Shown: positions 25,473-35,193, counted from the stretch's first letter. The stretch: 64,000 nt of DNA from Oceanicola sp. (GCA_017792405.1 CP051231.1:446634-510633), one strand, 5' to 3'. The notes: generated from the sequence alone by a model not told the origin. Numbers and translations are program-made.

Positions 25473-26450
25473 GTGGAAACGGGCGATCTGGCAGAGCGGG
25501 TGATAGCGGGCGAGCGGCGGGCACTGGCGCGGGCGATCACGCTGGTGGAGAGCGCACGGGCCGATCACCGCGAGGCCGCAGCCGCACTTGTGAGCGAGGT
25601 TGCCAAGGCCGGACGGCAGGCGCTGCGCATCGGGCTCTCGGGCACGCCGGGCGTGGGCAAGAGCACCTTCATCGAGGCCTTCGGGCTGTTCCTCGTGGAC
25701 CGGGGCCTGAAGGTGGCGGTGCTGGCCGTGGACCCGTCATCGGCCCGCTCGGGCGGCTCGATCTTGGGTGACAAGACCCGGATGGAGCAGCTCTCGCGCC
25801 ACCCGATGGCCTTTATCCGGCCTTCGCCCTCGCAGACCCAACTCGGTGGCGTGGCCCGGCGCTCCCGCGAGGCGGTGGCGCTCTGCGAGGCGGCGGGGTT
25901 CGACGTGGTGCTGGTCGAGACCGTGGGCGTGGGCCAGTCGGAGACCACTGTGGCCGGGATGGTCGACCTCTTCCTGCTTCTGCTGGCCCCGGCGGGCGGC
26001 GACGAGTTGCAGGGGGTCAAGCGCGGGATCATGGAGATCGCGGATATCCTGTTGATAAACAAGGCAGATGGCCCGCTAAAAGACGTGGCCCGCCGCACCT
26101 GCGCCGACTACGCGGGTGCGCTCCGACTGCTGCGCAAGCGTCCGCAAGACCCGGAGGGCTTTCCGAAGGCGCTGATGGTTTCGGCGGTGGAAGGGGCGGG
26201 GCTGGAGGAAGCTTGGGCCGAGATGGAGGCGCTGGCCGGATGGCGGCGCGAGCATGGGCTTTGGGAACGCACGCGGGCGGAGCAGGCGCGGCACTGGTTC
26301 GAGGAAGAGGTGCGCCATGGGCTGCTCCGGCGGCTGACGGATGACAAGGCTCTCTCGGCCCGGATGGGCGAGCTGGGCGAGGAAGTGGCCGGTGGCCGCC
26401 GCAGCCCGGCGGAGGCGGCGGAGGAGATCCTGCGCAGGCTTGGCGGGTAA
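25473..26450 (+). CDS. meaB: MeaB/ArgK-type GTPase, metallochaperone of methylmalonyl-CoA mutase
   Basis: 325 residues from GTG 25473 with GAGG 8 bp upstream; the gene is divergent from hrpB with 58 bp between. G1 is LSGTPGVGKSTFIEAFG, the switch regions are DPSSARSGGSILGDKTRM and VETVGVGQSE, and the base-specificity motif is INKADG. MeaB guards and reloads adenosylcobalamin in methylmalonyl-CoA mutase. No mutase gene is in this window. The C-terminal dimerisation arm (residues 270-325) is present. Confidence 0.92.
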   Translation: METGDLAERVIAGERRALARAITLVESARADHREAAAALVSEVAKAGRQALRIGLSGTPGVGKSTFIEAFGLFLVDRGLKVAVLAVDPSSARSGGSILGDKTRMEQLSRHPMAFIRPSPSQTQLGGVARRSREAVALCEAAGFDVVLVETVGVGQSETTVAGMVDLFLLLLAPAGGDELQGVKRGIMEIADILLINKADGPLKDVARRTCADYAGALRLLRKRPQDPEGFPKALMVSAVEGAGLEEAWAEMEALAGWRREHGLWERTRAEQARHWFEEEVRHGLLRRLTDDKALSARMGELGEEVAGGRRSPAEAAEEILRRLGG

Positions 26451-26481
26451 GATTTGTCCTTAAAAGTAAGTAGGTTACGCG

Positions 26482-27933
26482 CTAGTTCGAGATCGGGGAA
26501 ATCCGGCGCGGGGCGATGGGCGTGGCACCCTCCGGCGGGCCGTCAAACCCCTCGACGGCGCGAAGGAAACCGTTGAACTCGGGGTTCTGCCGGGTCGATT
26601 GCCGGGCGGCCTCGATGGTGAGCGCCACCTGCTCGGGCTTCAGTTTGAGGCGTGTGGGGATCTCGTTCAGTTCGCGCTGCATGCCGTCCGGCAGCCCCTC
26701 GAAGCTGACCTGCCCGACAAAAAGCTTCACATCGGCGCAGTCCCACCCGGCGGTCGAGCCCCTGATCCGGCGAACCTCGGCGAGCGGCAGGTCGCAGCGG
26801 AACTCGACTAGCGCCTGCTGCCAGCGGTCCAGCGTGAGGCGCATGGCGTCATAGCCGGTGCGGGTGGCCGCCGACATGGAACTCGTGGCGATGGACATGG
26901 CCAGTTGCACGCCGCCCGGTCCGGGGAGTTTTTGGGTCCAGCCGTAATCGGTGCGCACGCCGGCGTTGGCGACGAGAAACAGCATGCGTTCCAGCTTCAC
27001 CGCCTCTTCGCGGGTGAGCGGGGCATAGGCGTTTTGCGCCCGCGCCCGCTCGACGTTGAGGCCGGTGGTTCCGAAGTTGTCGGTGATGCCGCCGTCGAGC
27101 AGCTTCACGAAGCGGGCCTCCTCGGGGTTGGTGTAGCTCTCCAGCGCCCGCGCGTGGGCGCGCATTGCCTCGGAGGCCTCGGGGTTGTAGCGGGCGGCGG
27201 TGAGCCAGTCGGGCTCCTGATAGGCGCAGCTCTGCTGGTGGGCCTCCAGCACGATGGGCGAGAACACCAGCGGGAAGGCGGCAGAGGCGGCAACGGCCTC
27301 GGAGAGCGGCAGCTTCATCAGGTCGGAGCAGAGCGCATCGAAGGTTTCGGGCGAGAACAGAAAGGTGACGTTATTGGCCACGTCGCTGGCGTTGATCCAT
27401 GTTTTCACACGGCTTTTTCGGCGCAGGTCGCCAAAGGTGGCACCGCGGAACAGCTCTTCATCCAGAAAGCGGCCGAAGGTTTTGCGGCTGTTGGCACCGC
27501 CCGAGAGGCCGCGCACAATGGTCACCGGGTTGAGCGGTGAGTTGGCCATGTATTTTTCGCCGTTCTTGTCGAGATAGGCCCGGTATTTGGCCATGCCGCC
27601 AGCCCCGGCATAGCCGAACCACGCGGCGGTGACGGAGCCGCCGGAGACGCCGGTGACGAGGCGGACATCGGAGAGGATGCCATCAGGGTCGGCGGGCGTG
27701 GCGGTGGCGTCGCGCAGGGCCTCGAGCATGCCGTAGCCGAAAGCCGAGGCGCGCGTGCCGCCGCCCGAGAAGGCGAGGCCGACGAAGGTGGAGCCATCGC
27801 CCGGCAGGCTGGCCACATCAACGAGGGTGGGGTTTTTGCCCGAGGTCAAAGGCGTGTTGAGCGGCTCGTTCACCGCTGAGCAACCAGCGAGCAAAACGGC
27901 GGCAGCCAAGGCCGCGACATTTGCCCATGTCAT
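26482..27933 (-). CDS. Patatin-like phospholipase lipoprotein
   Basis: 483 residues from ATG 27933 (AGGA upstream). The signal peptide ends in lipobox LLAGC, giving an envelope lipoprotein. The patatin catalytic dyad is complete: the oxyanion loop LAFSGGGTRASAFGYG, the nucleophile in GVSGGSVTAAW and the Asp in LLDGGITDNFG. Residues 300-480 form a C-terminal region without a known motif. It should hydrolyse lipids at the periplasmic or outer-membrane face. Convergent with meaB (31 bp) and 49 bp downstream of the histidine kinase on the same strand, so it may be the tail of that operon. Confidence 0.85.
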   Translation of the reverse strand: MTWANVAALAAAVLLAGCSAVNEPLNTPLTSGKNPTLVDVASLPGDGSTFVGLAFSGGGTRASAFGYGMLEALRDATATPADPDGILSDVRLVTGVSGGSVTAAWFGYAGAGGMAKYRAYLDKNGEKYMANSPLNPVTIVRGLSGGANSRKTFGRFLDEELFRGATFGDLRRKSRVKTWINASDVANNVTFLFSPETFDALCSDLMKLPLSEAVAASAAFPLVFSPIVLEAHQQSCAYQEPDWLTAARYNPEASEAMRAHARALESYTNPEEARFVKLLDGGITDNFGTTGLNVERARAQNAYAPLTREEAVKLERMLFLVANAGVRTDYGWTQKLPGPGGVQLAMSIATSSMSAATRTGYDAMRLTLDRWQQALVEFRCDLPLAEVRRIRGSTAGWDCADVKLFVGQVSFEGLPDGMQRELNEIPTRLKLKPEQVALTIEAARQSTRQNPEFNGFLRAVEGFDGPPEGATPIAPRRISPISN

Positions 27934-27982
27934 ATGACAAGTTCCTGAAAAACCACGCAACTTCCCCCCGAGCTTTTGTGAG

Positions 27983-29341
27983 TCACCCCATCTCGGCAGG
28001 CAGCTTAGGCCAAGTTATCTGGAGCGAGAAACCCTTTTCTGCCTCCAGCACCCGGAGTTTTGCGCCGTGGCGCGTGGCGATGGCGCGGACGAGGGCGAGG
28101 CCGAGGCCGTGGCCCGCCACCTCGCGGTCGCGTTCGGCGCGGGCGAAGCGCTCGAAGACCGCCTCGCGCTCGGCAGCGGGGACGCCGGGGCCGGTGTCGG
28201 AGATGCTGAGGATATGGCGCTCCGGGCCCTCTTCTAAAGAAATCGTTATGGCATCGCCCGCCCGGCAAAACTTGATGGCGTTGTCGACGAGGTTTGAGAG
28301 CAATTGCGCGATCAGGTTGCGGTCTCCCAGCACCTTGCAGCCCGCCTCGATCACCGCGCCATATTCCAGCGATTTCTCCTCGGCGAGCGGCTCGTAAAGC
28401 TCTGAAACCTCTCGGGTAATCTGGCTGAGCGACACAGGCACCAGCCCGGTGCCGCCGCCTGAGGCGGCCTCGGCGGAGGAGATTTCGAGCAGGCTGTCGA
28501 AGATGCGGACGGTGCCGCGGATCTCGGACGACACGGCCGCGATGGCCTCGGGGTCGCCCTCCAGCTTGTCGAGCTTGCCCTGTATCCGGTTGAGCGGCGT
28601 GCGCAGCTCGTGGGCGATGGTGTCGGAGAGCCGCCCGTGGGCGCGGGTGAGGTGGCCGATCCGGTCGAGCATTGTGTGGATGTGCCGCTCCAGCGCGCCG
28701 AACTCGTCATCGGCGCGGGGGCCGGGGAGGCGGGCGGAGAGATCACCGGCGGCGACCTGATCGGCCAGGCGGTTCAGGCGATCAATCCGGCGCATGACGA
28801 AGCGGGAGGCGAGCCAGCCGGCGACGAGCGAGAGGGCCACGAGCACCAGCGCGGTGGCGAAGATCTGCGCTCGCGTGGCGGCCAGCGCGGCCTCGGTCGG
28901 CGCGCGGGAGCGGGCGACGAGCATGGGAAAGCCGCCGCGCAGCTCGCGGGCGACGCCAAGGTAGGGCGTGCCGGTGAGGGTGAAGGCAACAGGGTCGGTT
29001 GCGTCGATGCCGCCGGGCGCCGGGGTCAGCCCCTTGGGCAGCGCGTCGATATTGCCTGCGAGTTTTTCGCCATCCTTGCCTTCGAGCAGGTAGAGCATGC
29101 CGGTTTCCGGCGCGGCGGCGGAGCGGAACTCCATCGCCTGCCGAAGCGAGATGATCCGCCGTTGGTCATAGAGCGCCGCCAGCCCGGCCAGATCGGCGGC
29201 CAGCAGGCTGCGCTCGCGCCGGTCCAGCTCGGCGGCGGTGGCCCGGTATTGCAGGGCCATCGCGCCGAGCGAAAACACGATCAGCAGGGCCGAAAGGCCG
29301 AGGGCGAGGCGGAGCGAGGCCTTGCCGCGTGGTTTTTGCAT
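27983..29341 (-). CDS. Membrane sensor histidine kinase
   Basis: 452 residues. Membrane segments at about 12-30 and 160-180 enclose a periplasmic sensor of some 125 residues (ALYDQRRIISLRQAMEFRSAAAPETGMLYLLEG...). HAMP follows, then the phospho-His in DTIAHELRTPLNR (about 243), N box LLSNLVDNAIKF, and G boxes SDTGPGVP and GHGLGLALV. Its partner regulator is the gene 8 bp upstream, and htrA is the first gene of the set. The signal is not known; context suggests envelope or protein-folding stress. Confidence 0.93.
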   Translation of the reverse strand: MQKPRGKASLRLALGLSALLIVFSLGAMALQYRATAAELDRRERSLLAADLAGLAALYDQRRIISLRQAMEFRSAAAPETGMLYLLEGKDGEKLAGNIDALPKGLTPAPGGIDATDPVAFTLTGTPYLGVARELRGGFPMLVARSRAPTEAALAATRAQIFATALVLVALSLVAGWLASRFVMRRIDRLNRLADQVAAGDLSARLPGPRADDEFGALERHIHTMLDRIGHLTRAHGRLSDTIAHELRTPLNRIQGKLDKLEGDPEAIAAVSSEIRGTVRIFDSLLEISSAEAASGGGTGLVPVSLSQITREVSELYEPLAEEKSLEYGAVIEAGCKVLGDRNLIAQLLSNLVDNAIKFCRAGDAITISLEEGPERHILSISDTGPGVPAAEREAVFERFARAERDREVAGHGLGLALVRAIATRHGAKLRVLEAEKGFSLQITWPKLPAEMG

Positions 29342-29349
29342 GCGCCGCC

Positions 29350-30081
29350 TCAGGCCTCGGGAGCGAAGACATAGCCCTCGCCCCGCGCGGTGATGATAAT
29401 GGGCCGCCCGGCGGCGGACTCCAGTTTGCGACGCAGCCGCCCGACATGCACATCGACCACGTTGGTCTGCGGATCGAAGTGCAGATTCCAGACATTTTCG
29501 AGCAACTGCATCCGTGTCACCGTTTCACCGGCATTGCGGGCGAAAAAGGTAATCAGCTCAAACTCTTTCGGGCTGACCGCAACGTGGGTCTGACCAATGT
29601 GAACGGTGCGGGCCTTGAGCCTTATTTCAACATCGCCGAAAGCCATTAGGTCATTGTCGAGCACCACCATCTGGTTGCGCCGCAGAAGGGCGCGGAGGCG
29701 GGCTTTCAGCTCGTCGCCGTCAAAGGGTTTGGCGAGGTAATCGTCGGCCCCCTTCTCGAGACCCTCGATCTTGGCGCCGGAGGTGCCGAGCGCCGAGACC
29801 ACGAGCACCAGCGCCCGGGAGCCGCGCCCGCGCATCTTGGCGATGGCATCCACCCCGTCGCCGCCGGGCAGCATGCGGTCCATCACGATGACGGCGAAGT
29901 CGGCCAGTTCGGCAGCCTTCAGCCCGCTCTCCCAGTCGCGCATCACCACCGGCTCGCAGCCGAGCGAGGTGACGGCCTCGCAGATGGTTTCGGCGGTGGC
30001 GCGGTCATCCTCGACGACGAGGATGCGCGGCGCGGTTTCGGCCTGGAGGGCTTCGGGGGCGGTCTGTTCCATGGCCAGCAT
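29350..30081 (-). CDS. OmpR-family response regulator
   Basis: 243 residues from ATG 30081 (one base after the htrA stop, TGAgATG); ATG 30072 is an alternative. The receiver domain has acidic VVEDD, the phosphorylated Asp in VIVMDRMLPGGDG, Thr/Ser in VVSALG and Lys in YLAKPF. The C-terminal winged helix (VAVSPKEFELITFFARNAGETVTRMQLLENVWN...VDVHVGRLRRKLE) binds DNA direct repeats, usually at 10-11 bp spacing. It works with the kinase downstream. Its targets are unknown. Confidence 0.93.
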   Translation of the reverse strand: MLAMEQTAPEALQAETAPRILVVEDDRATAETICEAVTSLGCEPVVMRDWESGLKAAELADFAVIVMDRMLPGGDGVDAIAKMRGRGSRALVLVVSALGTSGAKIEGLEKGADDYLAKPFDGDELKARLRALLRRNQMVVLDNDLMAFGDVEIRLKARTVHIGQTHVAVSPKEFELITFFARNAGETVTRMQLLENVWNLHFDPQTNVVDVHVGRLRRKLESAAGRPIIITARGEGYVFAPEA

Positions 30082-30082
30082 C

Positions 30083-31372
30083 TCAGAGCACCACCACGTC
30101 GGGGTCAAGCACGTTGCCGCCGCCAACGGGCCGAAGGCGCGGGGTTTTATCCCACGGGTCCAGATAGATGTGCTCTGTCCGGCCCTCGGCATGGCGCACC
30201 AGCAACACCACCGGCTCGGTGATCCGCAGTGCGGCGAGGCCGCCCTCGATCTCGGTCAGGGGTTTGCCGTTGACGGCCAGCACCTCGTCACCGCGGCTGA
30301 GACCGGCGAGATAGGCCGGGGAGTTCTCGGAGATATGGGTCACTTCGGCGCCCGAGAGCCGCACGCCGAGGCGCGAGAAGGTAAAGGCAGGGCGGGCGGA
30401 GGGCAGGCTGGCGCGGTCGATGCCCGCTGTCTCGATATGCTCGCCCCGGTCCAGCGGCATGGTGGCCAGCACCGTTTCGCCGCTGCGGACGACCTGCACG
30501 GCGATGCCATCGGAGCCGAGCACCGACTCGACGGCAAAGGCGACGTCGCCGGGCTGCGCCACCTCGCGGCCCGCGACCGAGACGATCACGTCACCGGCGC
30601 GGATGCCGGCGCGGTCGGCAGGGGAGGCCTCGGCGACCGAGTCGACAAGCACGCCCTTGGCCGGGATGCCGAGGGCCGCGGCAAGGGCATCGTCGATCGG
30701 GCGGACCTGGAGGCCGAGAGAGGGCATCTCCTTGAGGGTTCCGGCGATGAGCTGGGGCACGATCCGGTCGAGATCGGCGGCGGAGATGGCATAGGCCACG
30801 CCCACGTAGTGCCGGGAGCCATCTGCGATCTGGCTGTTCATCCCGAGCAGACGCCCCGACCCATCGACCAGCGGGCCGCCGGAGCTGCCAGGGTTCACGG
30901 CGGCATCATGCTGCACGAGGCGGATCGGCACGGCGGCCTCCACCTGACGGGCCATCGCCGAGATTATGCCGCGGGTGAGGGTGAACTCTATGCCAAGCGG
31001 CGCGCCGAGGGCATATACTTGCGTGCCGAGGCCAGCAGGCGCCGCGGCGGGCTCCAGCCCCGGGCCGAAAGCGCCGTCGACCGCCAGCACGGCCACATCG
31101 CGCACATCATCGCGGGCCAGCACCTTGACCTTGCGGCGTTCGCCGGTGGTGCTGACCAGCACGACCTCGCGGGCGCGGCCGACGACATGGGCATTGGTCA
31201 CCGCCCATGTGCCATCGCGCCAGAGAAAGGCGGAGCCGAGGAACCGCTCGTGGCCGTCGGCGGATTTGACGATGAGGGTGGCATCCATCGCCCGGTCGAG
31301 CTCTCCGGCCCGCACGGAGACGGGGAGGGCGACCATGACGATGAGGAAGAAGGGGAGAAAGAGGGAGCGCAT
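30083..31372 (-). CDS. Periplasmic HtrA/Deg-type serine protease with two PDZ domains
   Basis: 429 residues with a signal peptide (MRSLFLPFFLIVMVALPVSVRAGE). The trypsin-like domain has its triad in place: His62 (TNAHVV), Asp92 (DDVRDVAVL) and Ser164 (NPGSSGGPL). PDZ-like domains lie at about 210-300 and 315-400 (GVRLSGAEVTHISENSPAYLAGLSRGDEVLAVNG). HtrA proteins degrade or refold damaged envelope proteins. As first gene of an htrA/regulator/kinase operon it is likely under control of that pair. The 170 bp upstream are shared with the divergent PPC-metacaspase genes. Confidence 0.92.
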   Translation of the reverse strand: MRSLFLPFFLIVMVALPVSVRAGELDRAMDATLIVKSADGHERFLGSAFLWRDGTWAVTNAHVVGRAREVVLVSTTGERRKVKVLARDDVRDVAVLAVDGAFGPGLEPAAAPAGLGTQVYALGAPLGIEFTLTRGIISAMARQVEAAVPIRLVQHDAAVNPGSSGGPLVDGSGRLLGMNSQIADGSRHYVGVAYAISAADLDRIVPQLIAGTLKEMPSLGLQVRPIDDALAAALGIPAKGVLVDSVAEASPADRAGIRAGDVIVSVAGREVAQPGDVAFAVESVLGSDGIAVQVVRSGETVLATMPLDRGEHIETAGIDRASLPSARPAFTFSRLGVRLSGAEVTHISENSPAYLAGLSRGDEVLAVNGKPLTEIEGGLAALRITEPVVLLVRHAEGRTEHIYLDPWDKTPRLRPVGGGNVLDPDVVVL

Positions 31373-31542
31373 TTTCGGTGGTCCTTCAGGTGTTTCTGTC
31401 TTGCCCCATGGCTAGCAGCGGCTTTTGCGCATGGCCCGTGACAAGTCCCGTCATGAAAGGGCTATTCCGGTCTGCGCAGTTGATCGGGGTCCGGCTACGG
31501 GGCAATCTGAGGCTCGAAAACAACGCTCTTGCTGGAGACCCG

Positions 31543-32172
31543 ATGATGCTGCGTGCGAGTTTGATTGCCCTTACCCTTGCGTTCGCTGCCCCTGCCCATG
31601 CGGCGGGCGAACTACCCCCCCTGCGTGCGATGGAAATGTCGCGCCAACTGTTCGAGGCCGGGATGGCGGCCCGTGACCCGCTGCTCATGGCGAGTGCCGC
31701 GCAGCTGCGCAAAGGCGTGGCGGTAGAGGCCGTGGAGCGCGCGGGCAGCGATGGCGAGGCGGTGACGGGCGAGGCCCCGATGAGCTGGGAGGCGATGCTG
31801 GACGCGGCCGAGGAGGCAGCTGGCGAAGACGCGGCGATGCTCTCGGTGATCGAGGATATCCGGGTGGCTTCGACCAAGGGTGTCTCGACCGGGCCTGTCT
31901 ATTCGATCTCGCGGCTGGCGGCCAAGAAGACCGATACCTATCCGCCGCTCCCCTATGACGGCGGCAAATATGCCGAGGTCTATGTGGAGGGCGGCGGCGG
32001 CTCTGACCTGAACCTTTACGTCTATGACGCCAAGGGCCGGCTGGTTTGCTCCGATACCGATATCTCCGACGTGGCCTATTGCGGTTGGCGTCCGGCGAGC
32101 TCCGAGGCCTTCACCGTGAAGGTGGAGAACAAGGGCGCCGGTACCAACCGCTATTCGCTGATGACGAACTGA
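31543..32172 (+). CDS. Secreted protein with a PPC-like C-terminal domain
   Basis: 209 residues from ATG 31543 (GGAG upstream). The signal peptide (MMLRASLIALTLAFAAPAHAAGE) gives a periplasmic or secreted product. The middle is helical and Ala/Glu-rich. The last 90 residues (YAEVYVEGGGGSDLNLYVYDAKGRLVCSDTDISDVAYCGW... FTVKVENKGAGTNRYSLMTN) resemble the beta-sandwich PPC domain found beside secreted peptidases. It lies 10 bp before the metacaspase gene, clearly the same operon, and may be its substrate, inhibitor or targeting partner (inference). Confidence 0.65.
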   Translation: MMLRASLIALTLAFAAPAHAAGELPPLRAMEMSRQLFEAGMAARDPLLMASAAQLRKGVAVEAVERAGSDGEAVTGEAPMSWEAMLDAAEEAAGEDAAMLSVIEDIRVASTKGVSTGPVYSISRLAAKKTDTYPPLPYDGGKYAEVYVEGGGGSDLNLYVYDAKGRLVCSDTDISDVAYCGWRPASSEAFTVKVENKGAGTNRYSLMTN

Positions 32173-32182
32173 GGATTATCCC

Positions 32183-34324
32183 ATGACTCTCAAGGCATTG
32201 CTTCTGGCTGGCGTGGCCAGCCTCGCGGCCCTTCCGGCGCTCGCGCGGGAGAACCACGCGCTGCTGGTGGGCGCCTCGACCTATCCGGCGCTGGACGAGA
32301 AGTTCTGGCTGAAAGGCCCGGCCAATGACATCGACCTGGTGCAGACCTTCCTGCTGAGCAACGAGACGATCCCGTTCGAGGCCGAGGATGTCATTGTTCT
32401 GGCGGATGGAATCGAGGGCAAGCAGGCGCCGACGCTTCAGGCGATCCGCGATGCCTTCAAGGAGCTGGCCGAGAAGGTGCAGCCCGGTGACTTTGTGTAT
32501 CTGCACTTCTCCGGGCATGGGTCGCAGGCCCCGGCGAAAGACCCGGACAGCGAGTTGGACGGGCTGGATGAGCTGTTTCTGCCGGTCGATATCGGGCCGT
32601 GGAACGACACGGTGGGCGAGGTCGAGAATGCGCTGGTCGATGACGAAATCGGAGAGCTGATCGGGATGCTCCGGGCCAAGGGCGTGGACGTGTGGGCGGT
32701 ATTCGACTCCTGCCATTCGGGTACCGTGACCCGCGCCGCGCCGACCGGTGAGGACGACGAGAAGATGCGCAAGCTGGAGCCCGGCGCGCTGGGTGTACCG
32801 CAGGCGGCGCTGGTGGATGCGGAGGGCACCTCGCGGGGGCTGGAAGATCCGCGGGACCGCGCCGATGCACCGGTGACCGAGCCGGAGGAACGGCGCGAGG
32901 GCGAGGGGGCGTTTGTGGCCTTCTTTGCCGCGCAAACCAATGAAACCACGCCGGAAAAGCTGATGCCGCGTTCCACCAAGGACCGGCTGCAGGGGGTGTT
33001 TACCTATACTGTTTTTGAAACCCTCGCGGAGCGGCCCGGCATAACCTATCGGCAGCTCGGGCAGGAGGTGCTGCGGAAGTACTCGGTAAAGAACCTCGCC
33101 CGCTCGACGCCGCTGTTTGAGGGCGATCTGGATGGGGTCGTTTTTGGCTCCGGCGAGACGGCGGATGTGCGGCAGTGGCCCGCCGAAAAGGGCGAGACCA
33201 AGCTGCGGCTGAAGGCCGGGAGCCTGCATGGGCTGACCAAGGGCGAGCGGCTGGCGGTGATGGCCTCGCCTGCGGATTCAACCGAGGACGCGGTGGGCTA
33301 CGTGACGGTCGATACGGCCAGCACCTTTGGTGCGACGGCGGTGCTGGAAGACGGCAAGACGCTTGAAGATGTGCCGCGCGGGGCCTTCCTACGGAAGGTC
33401 GACGCGGGGGTGGAACTGACCCTTCGTGTGGCGCTGCCCGAGGGCGACGGCGCGGCGGAGACGAAAATGAAGATGGCCGCGCAAGAGATTGTTGGAAAAC
33501 AACTTCTCGGCGGGCGGTTCACCTTTGTCGAGCCGGGCGAAGAGGCCGATATCCGGCTTGCCGTGATCCCGGAAAGCCCGCGCCCCGATGCGATCTGGAT
33601 TCTTGACGGCACCGGCGAGGTTCCGGTGCTCGAAACCGGCGCAGGGCCGGTGCTGAACTTCGACACGGTGCCGAGCGTCTCGACCGCCGACAAGGGACGG
33701 GACGACCTGGCCGATGTGATGGCTGAGCAGTTCGCCCATATCGGCAAGGCGCTGAACGTGCTGCGCATCGGCGCGGCGAGCAGCGGCAACGGGCTGAACG
33801 TGCCCGTGGAGTTGCACCGTGCGCGATTTGACCTCGACGCCGGAGCGATCGTTGAAGGCAGCCGCGCCCCGATGGACAGTGGCAACGTGCCCCGAATGAT
33901 CCCCGGTGACACGGTGGGCGTGCGGGTGGAGAACACCACCGATCAGCCACTTGACATAAATGTGCTCTATGTCGGCGCCGACTATTCGATTACATTCATG
34001 GACAAGGGACGGATGCAGCCCGGCGGGATCTACAATGAAGACCTGTCGTTAATATCCGATGAATCTTTCGGCCGTGACCGTCTCGTGGTGATCCTTTCGC
34101 CTGCGGGGGAGCAGAGCGACGTGGAAGATTTGAGTTTTCTGGAGCAGGATCCGCTGGTGCGGACGCGGGCCGTCGGCGGCTCGGCGGAGGGCTTCCGTGG
34201 CCTGCTGGACGAAGCTGGATTTGGCCAGAAAACAAGGGCTGCGCTGCCTCTGGGCGGCAAGAAGAAAGGCCCCGAACCTATGATCTTGCAATTCGAGATT
34301 GATACCGTGCCGGGTGAGGGTTGA
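32183..34324 (+). CDS. Exported caspase-family peptidase (metacaspase, C14)
   Basis: 713 residues. The signal peptide (LKALLLAGVASLAALPALA) is followed directly by a caspase p20-like domain (NHALLVGASTYPALDEKFWLKGPANDIDLV). The catalytic His112 is in LHFSGHGSQ and Cys177 in VFDSCHSGT, both intact. Beyond residue 330 lies a long beta-rich region. The last part (GDTVGVRVENTTDQPLDINVLYVGADYSITFM...) looks like a DUF4384-type domain. GAGG lies 8 bp before the ATG. Bacterial metacaspases usually cleave after Arg or Lys. Export means it should act in the envelope, near the HtrA protease encoded divergently. Confidence 0.85.
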   Translation: MTLKALLLAGVASLAALPALARENHALLVGASTYPALDEKFWLKGPANDIDLVQTFLLSNETIPFEAEDVIVLADGIEGKQAPTLQAIRDAFKELAEKVQPGDFVYLHFSGHGSQAPAKDPDSELDGLDELFLPVDIGPWNDTVGEVENALVDDEIGELIGMLRAKGVDVWAVFDSCHSGTVTRAAPTGEDDEKMRKLEPGALGVPQAALVDAEGTSRGLEDPRDRADAPVTEPEERREGEGAFVAFFAAQTNETTPEKLMPRSTKDRLQGVFTYTVFETLAERPGITYRQLGQEVLRKYSVKNLARSTPLFEGDLDGVVFGSGETADVRQWPAEKGETKLRLKAGSLHGLTKGERLAVMASPADSTEDAVGYVTVDTASTFGATAVLEDGKTLEDVPRGAFLRKVDAGVELTLRVALPEGDGAAETKMKMAAQEIVGKQLLGGRFTFVEPGEEADIRLAVIPESPRPDAIWILDGTGEVPVLETGAGPVLNFDTVPSVSTADKGRDDLADVMAEQFAHIGKALNVLRIGAASSGNGLNVPVELHRARFDLDAGAIVEGSRAPMDSGNVPRMIPGDTVGVRVENTTDQPLDINVLYVGADYSITFMDKGRMQPGGIYNEDLSLISDESFGRDRLVVILSPAGEQSDVEDLSFLEQDPLVRTRAVGGSAEGFRGLLDEAGFGQKTRAALPLGGKKKGPEPMILQFEIDTVPGEG

Positions 34325-34357
34325 GTGGTGGTGATCTGATCCCGTGAAGGCGCGGTA

Positions 34358-35182
34358 TCAGGCGGAGGGGTTGGGCCAGTTTGGCGGCTCGGCCCCTTCG
34401 CTTGTGAGCCATGCGGTGAACGGGTGATCCGCCTCAAGAAGGAAGTCTATCACGTTGAAATGATGAAGTTCCGGCGCCTCTGTGACCGGCACGCCCCAGG
34501 GCAGAGCGTGGGCCTGCGCGATAAAAGAAGGCCGCTCGGCGGCGCCGACCAGCACATGCACGGGGATTAACGGCGCGGGCTGATGCACGGGGCTCTCGGA
34601 TTTTGCCTCTGTTTCAGTGAGTTGCAGCGTGTCGTTCAACGGAACCTCGCGCAACGGGGCGAGGTCGGTGAGAGGGGAAATGGGCAGGCATCTGGTGAGG
34701 CGGTCGCGGGCGGTGCCGATATCGAGCGCGGGGTCGAGCATGCGCAGGGCAAGATGTCCGCCGGCGGAATGGCCGGTGATCGCGATTTTTCCGCTTGTTT
34801 TCAGGGCGATGGCCGAGACGGCACGGGCGAGGCTGCGGGTGATGTCGGACACCGACACCTCGGGGCAGAGCGGATAGGAGGGCATGGCCACGGCCCAGCC
34901 GCGGGCGGTGGCCCCGGCGGCGAAGTGCGACCAGTCGGCTCGCGAAAAGGCGCGCCAGAAGCCGCCGTGGATATAGATCAGCGTGCCTTCGGGCTTTGCG
35001 GATTGTGGATAGAAAAGATCATACTTTTCAGAAGGATGCTCGCCATAGCTCACGTTGAGACGAGCGCGGCCAAGCGCGGTTTCGACGCTGCGATATTCCC
35101 GCGCGGCCTCGGCCCAGCGGTCGGGATAGGCGGCGCCATCGGCGATGAAAGGTGCGTTGTCGAAGGCGGTCGGGTCGGTCAT
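34358..35182 (-). CDS. Alpha/beta hydrolase, kynurenine-formamidase/esterase-like
   Basis: 274 residues from ATG 35182. No signal peptide, so cytoplasmic. The oxyanion motif is YIHGGFWRAF, the nucleophile Ser is in TGHSAGGHLAL, and the His is in ELHHFNVIDFL near the C-terminus. The start (AREYRSVETALGRARLNVSYGEHPSEKYDLFYP) is typical of arylformamidase-like esterases. No other tryptophan-catabolism gene is nearby, so the substrate is open. Its promoter region carries the four-iteron block also found before nrtB. Confidence 0.8.
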   Translation of the reverse strand: MTDPTAFDNAPFIADGAAYPDRWAEAAREYRSVETALGRARLNVSYGEHPSEKYDLFYPQSAKPEGTLIYIHGGFWRAFSRADWSHFAAGATARGWAVAMPSYPLCPEVSVSDITRSLARAVSAIALKTSGKIAITGHSAGGHLALRMLDPALDIGTARDRLTRCLPISPLTDLAPLREVPLNDTLQLTETEAKSESPVHQPAPLIPVHVLVGAAERPSFIAQAHALPWGVPVTEAPELHHFNVIDFLLEADHPFTAWLTSEGAEPPNWPNPSA

Positions 35183-35193
35183 TTGAAGGGCTT

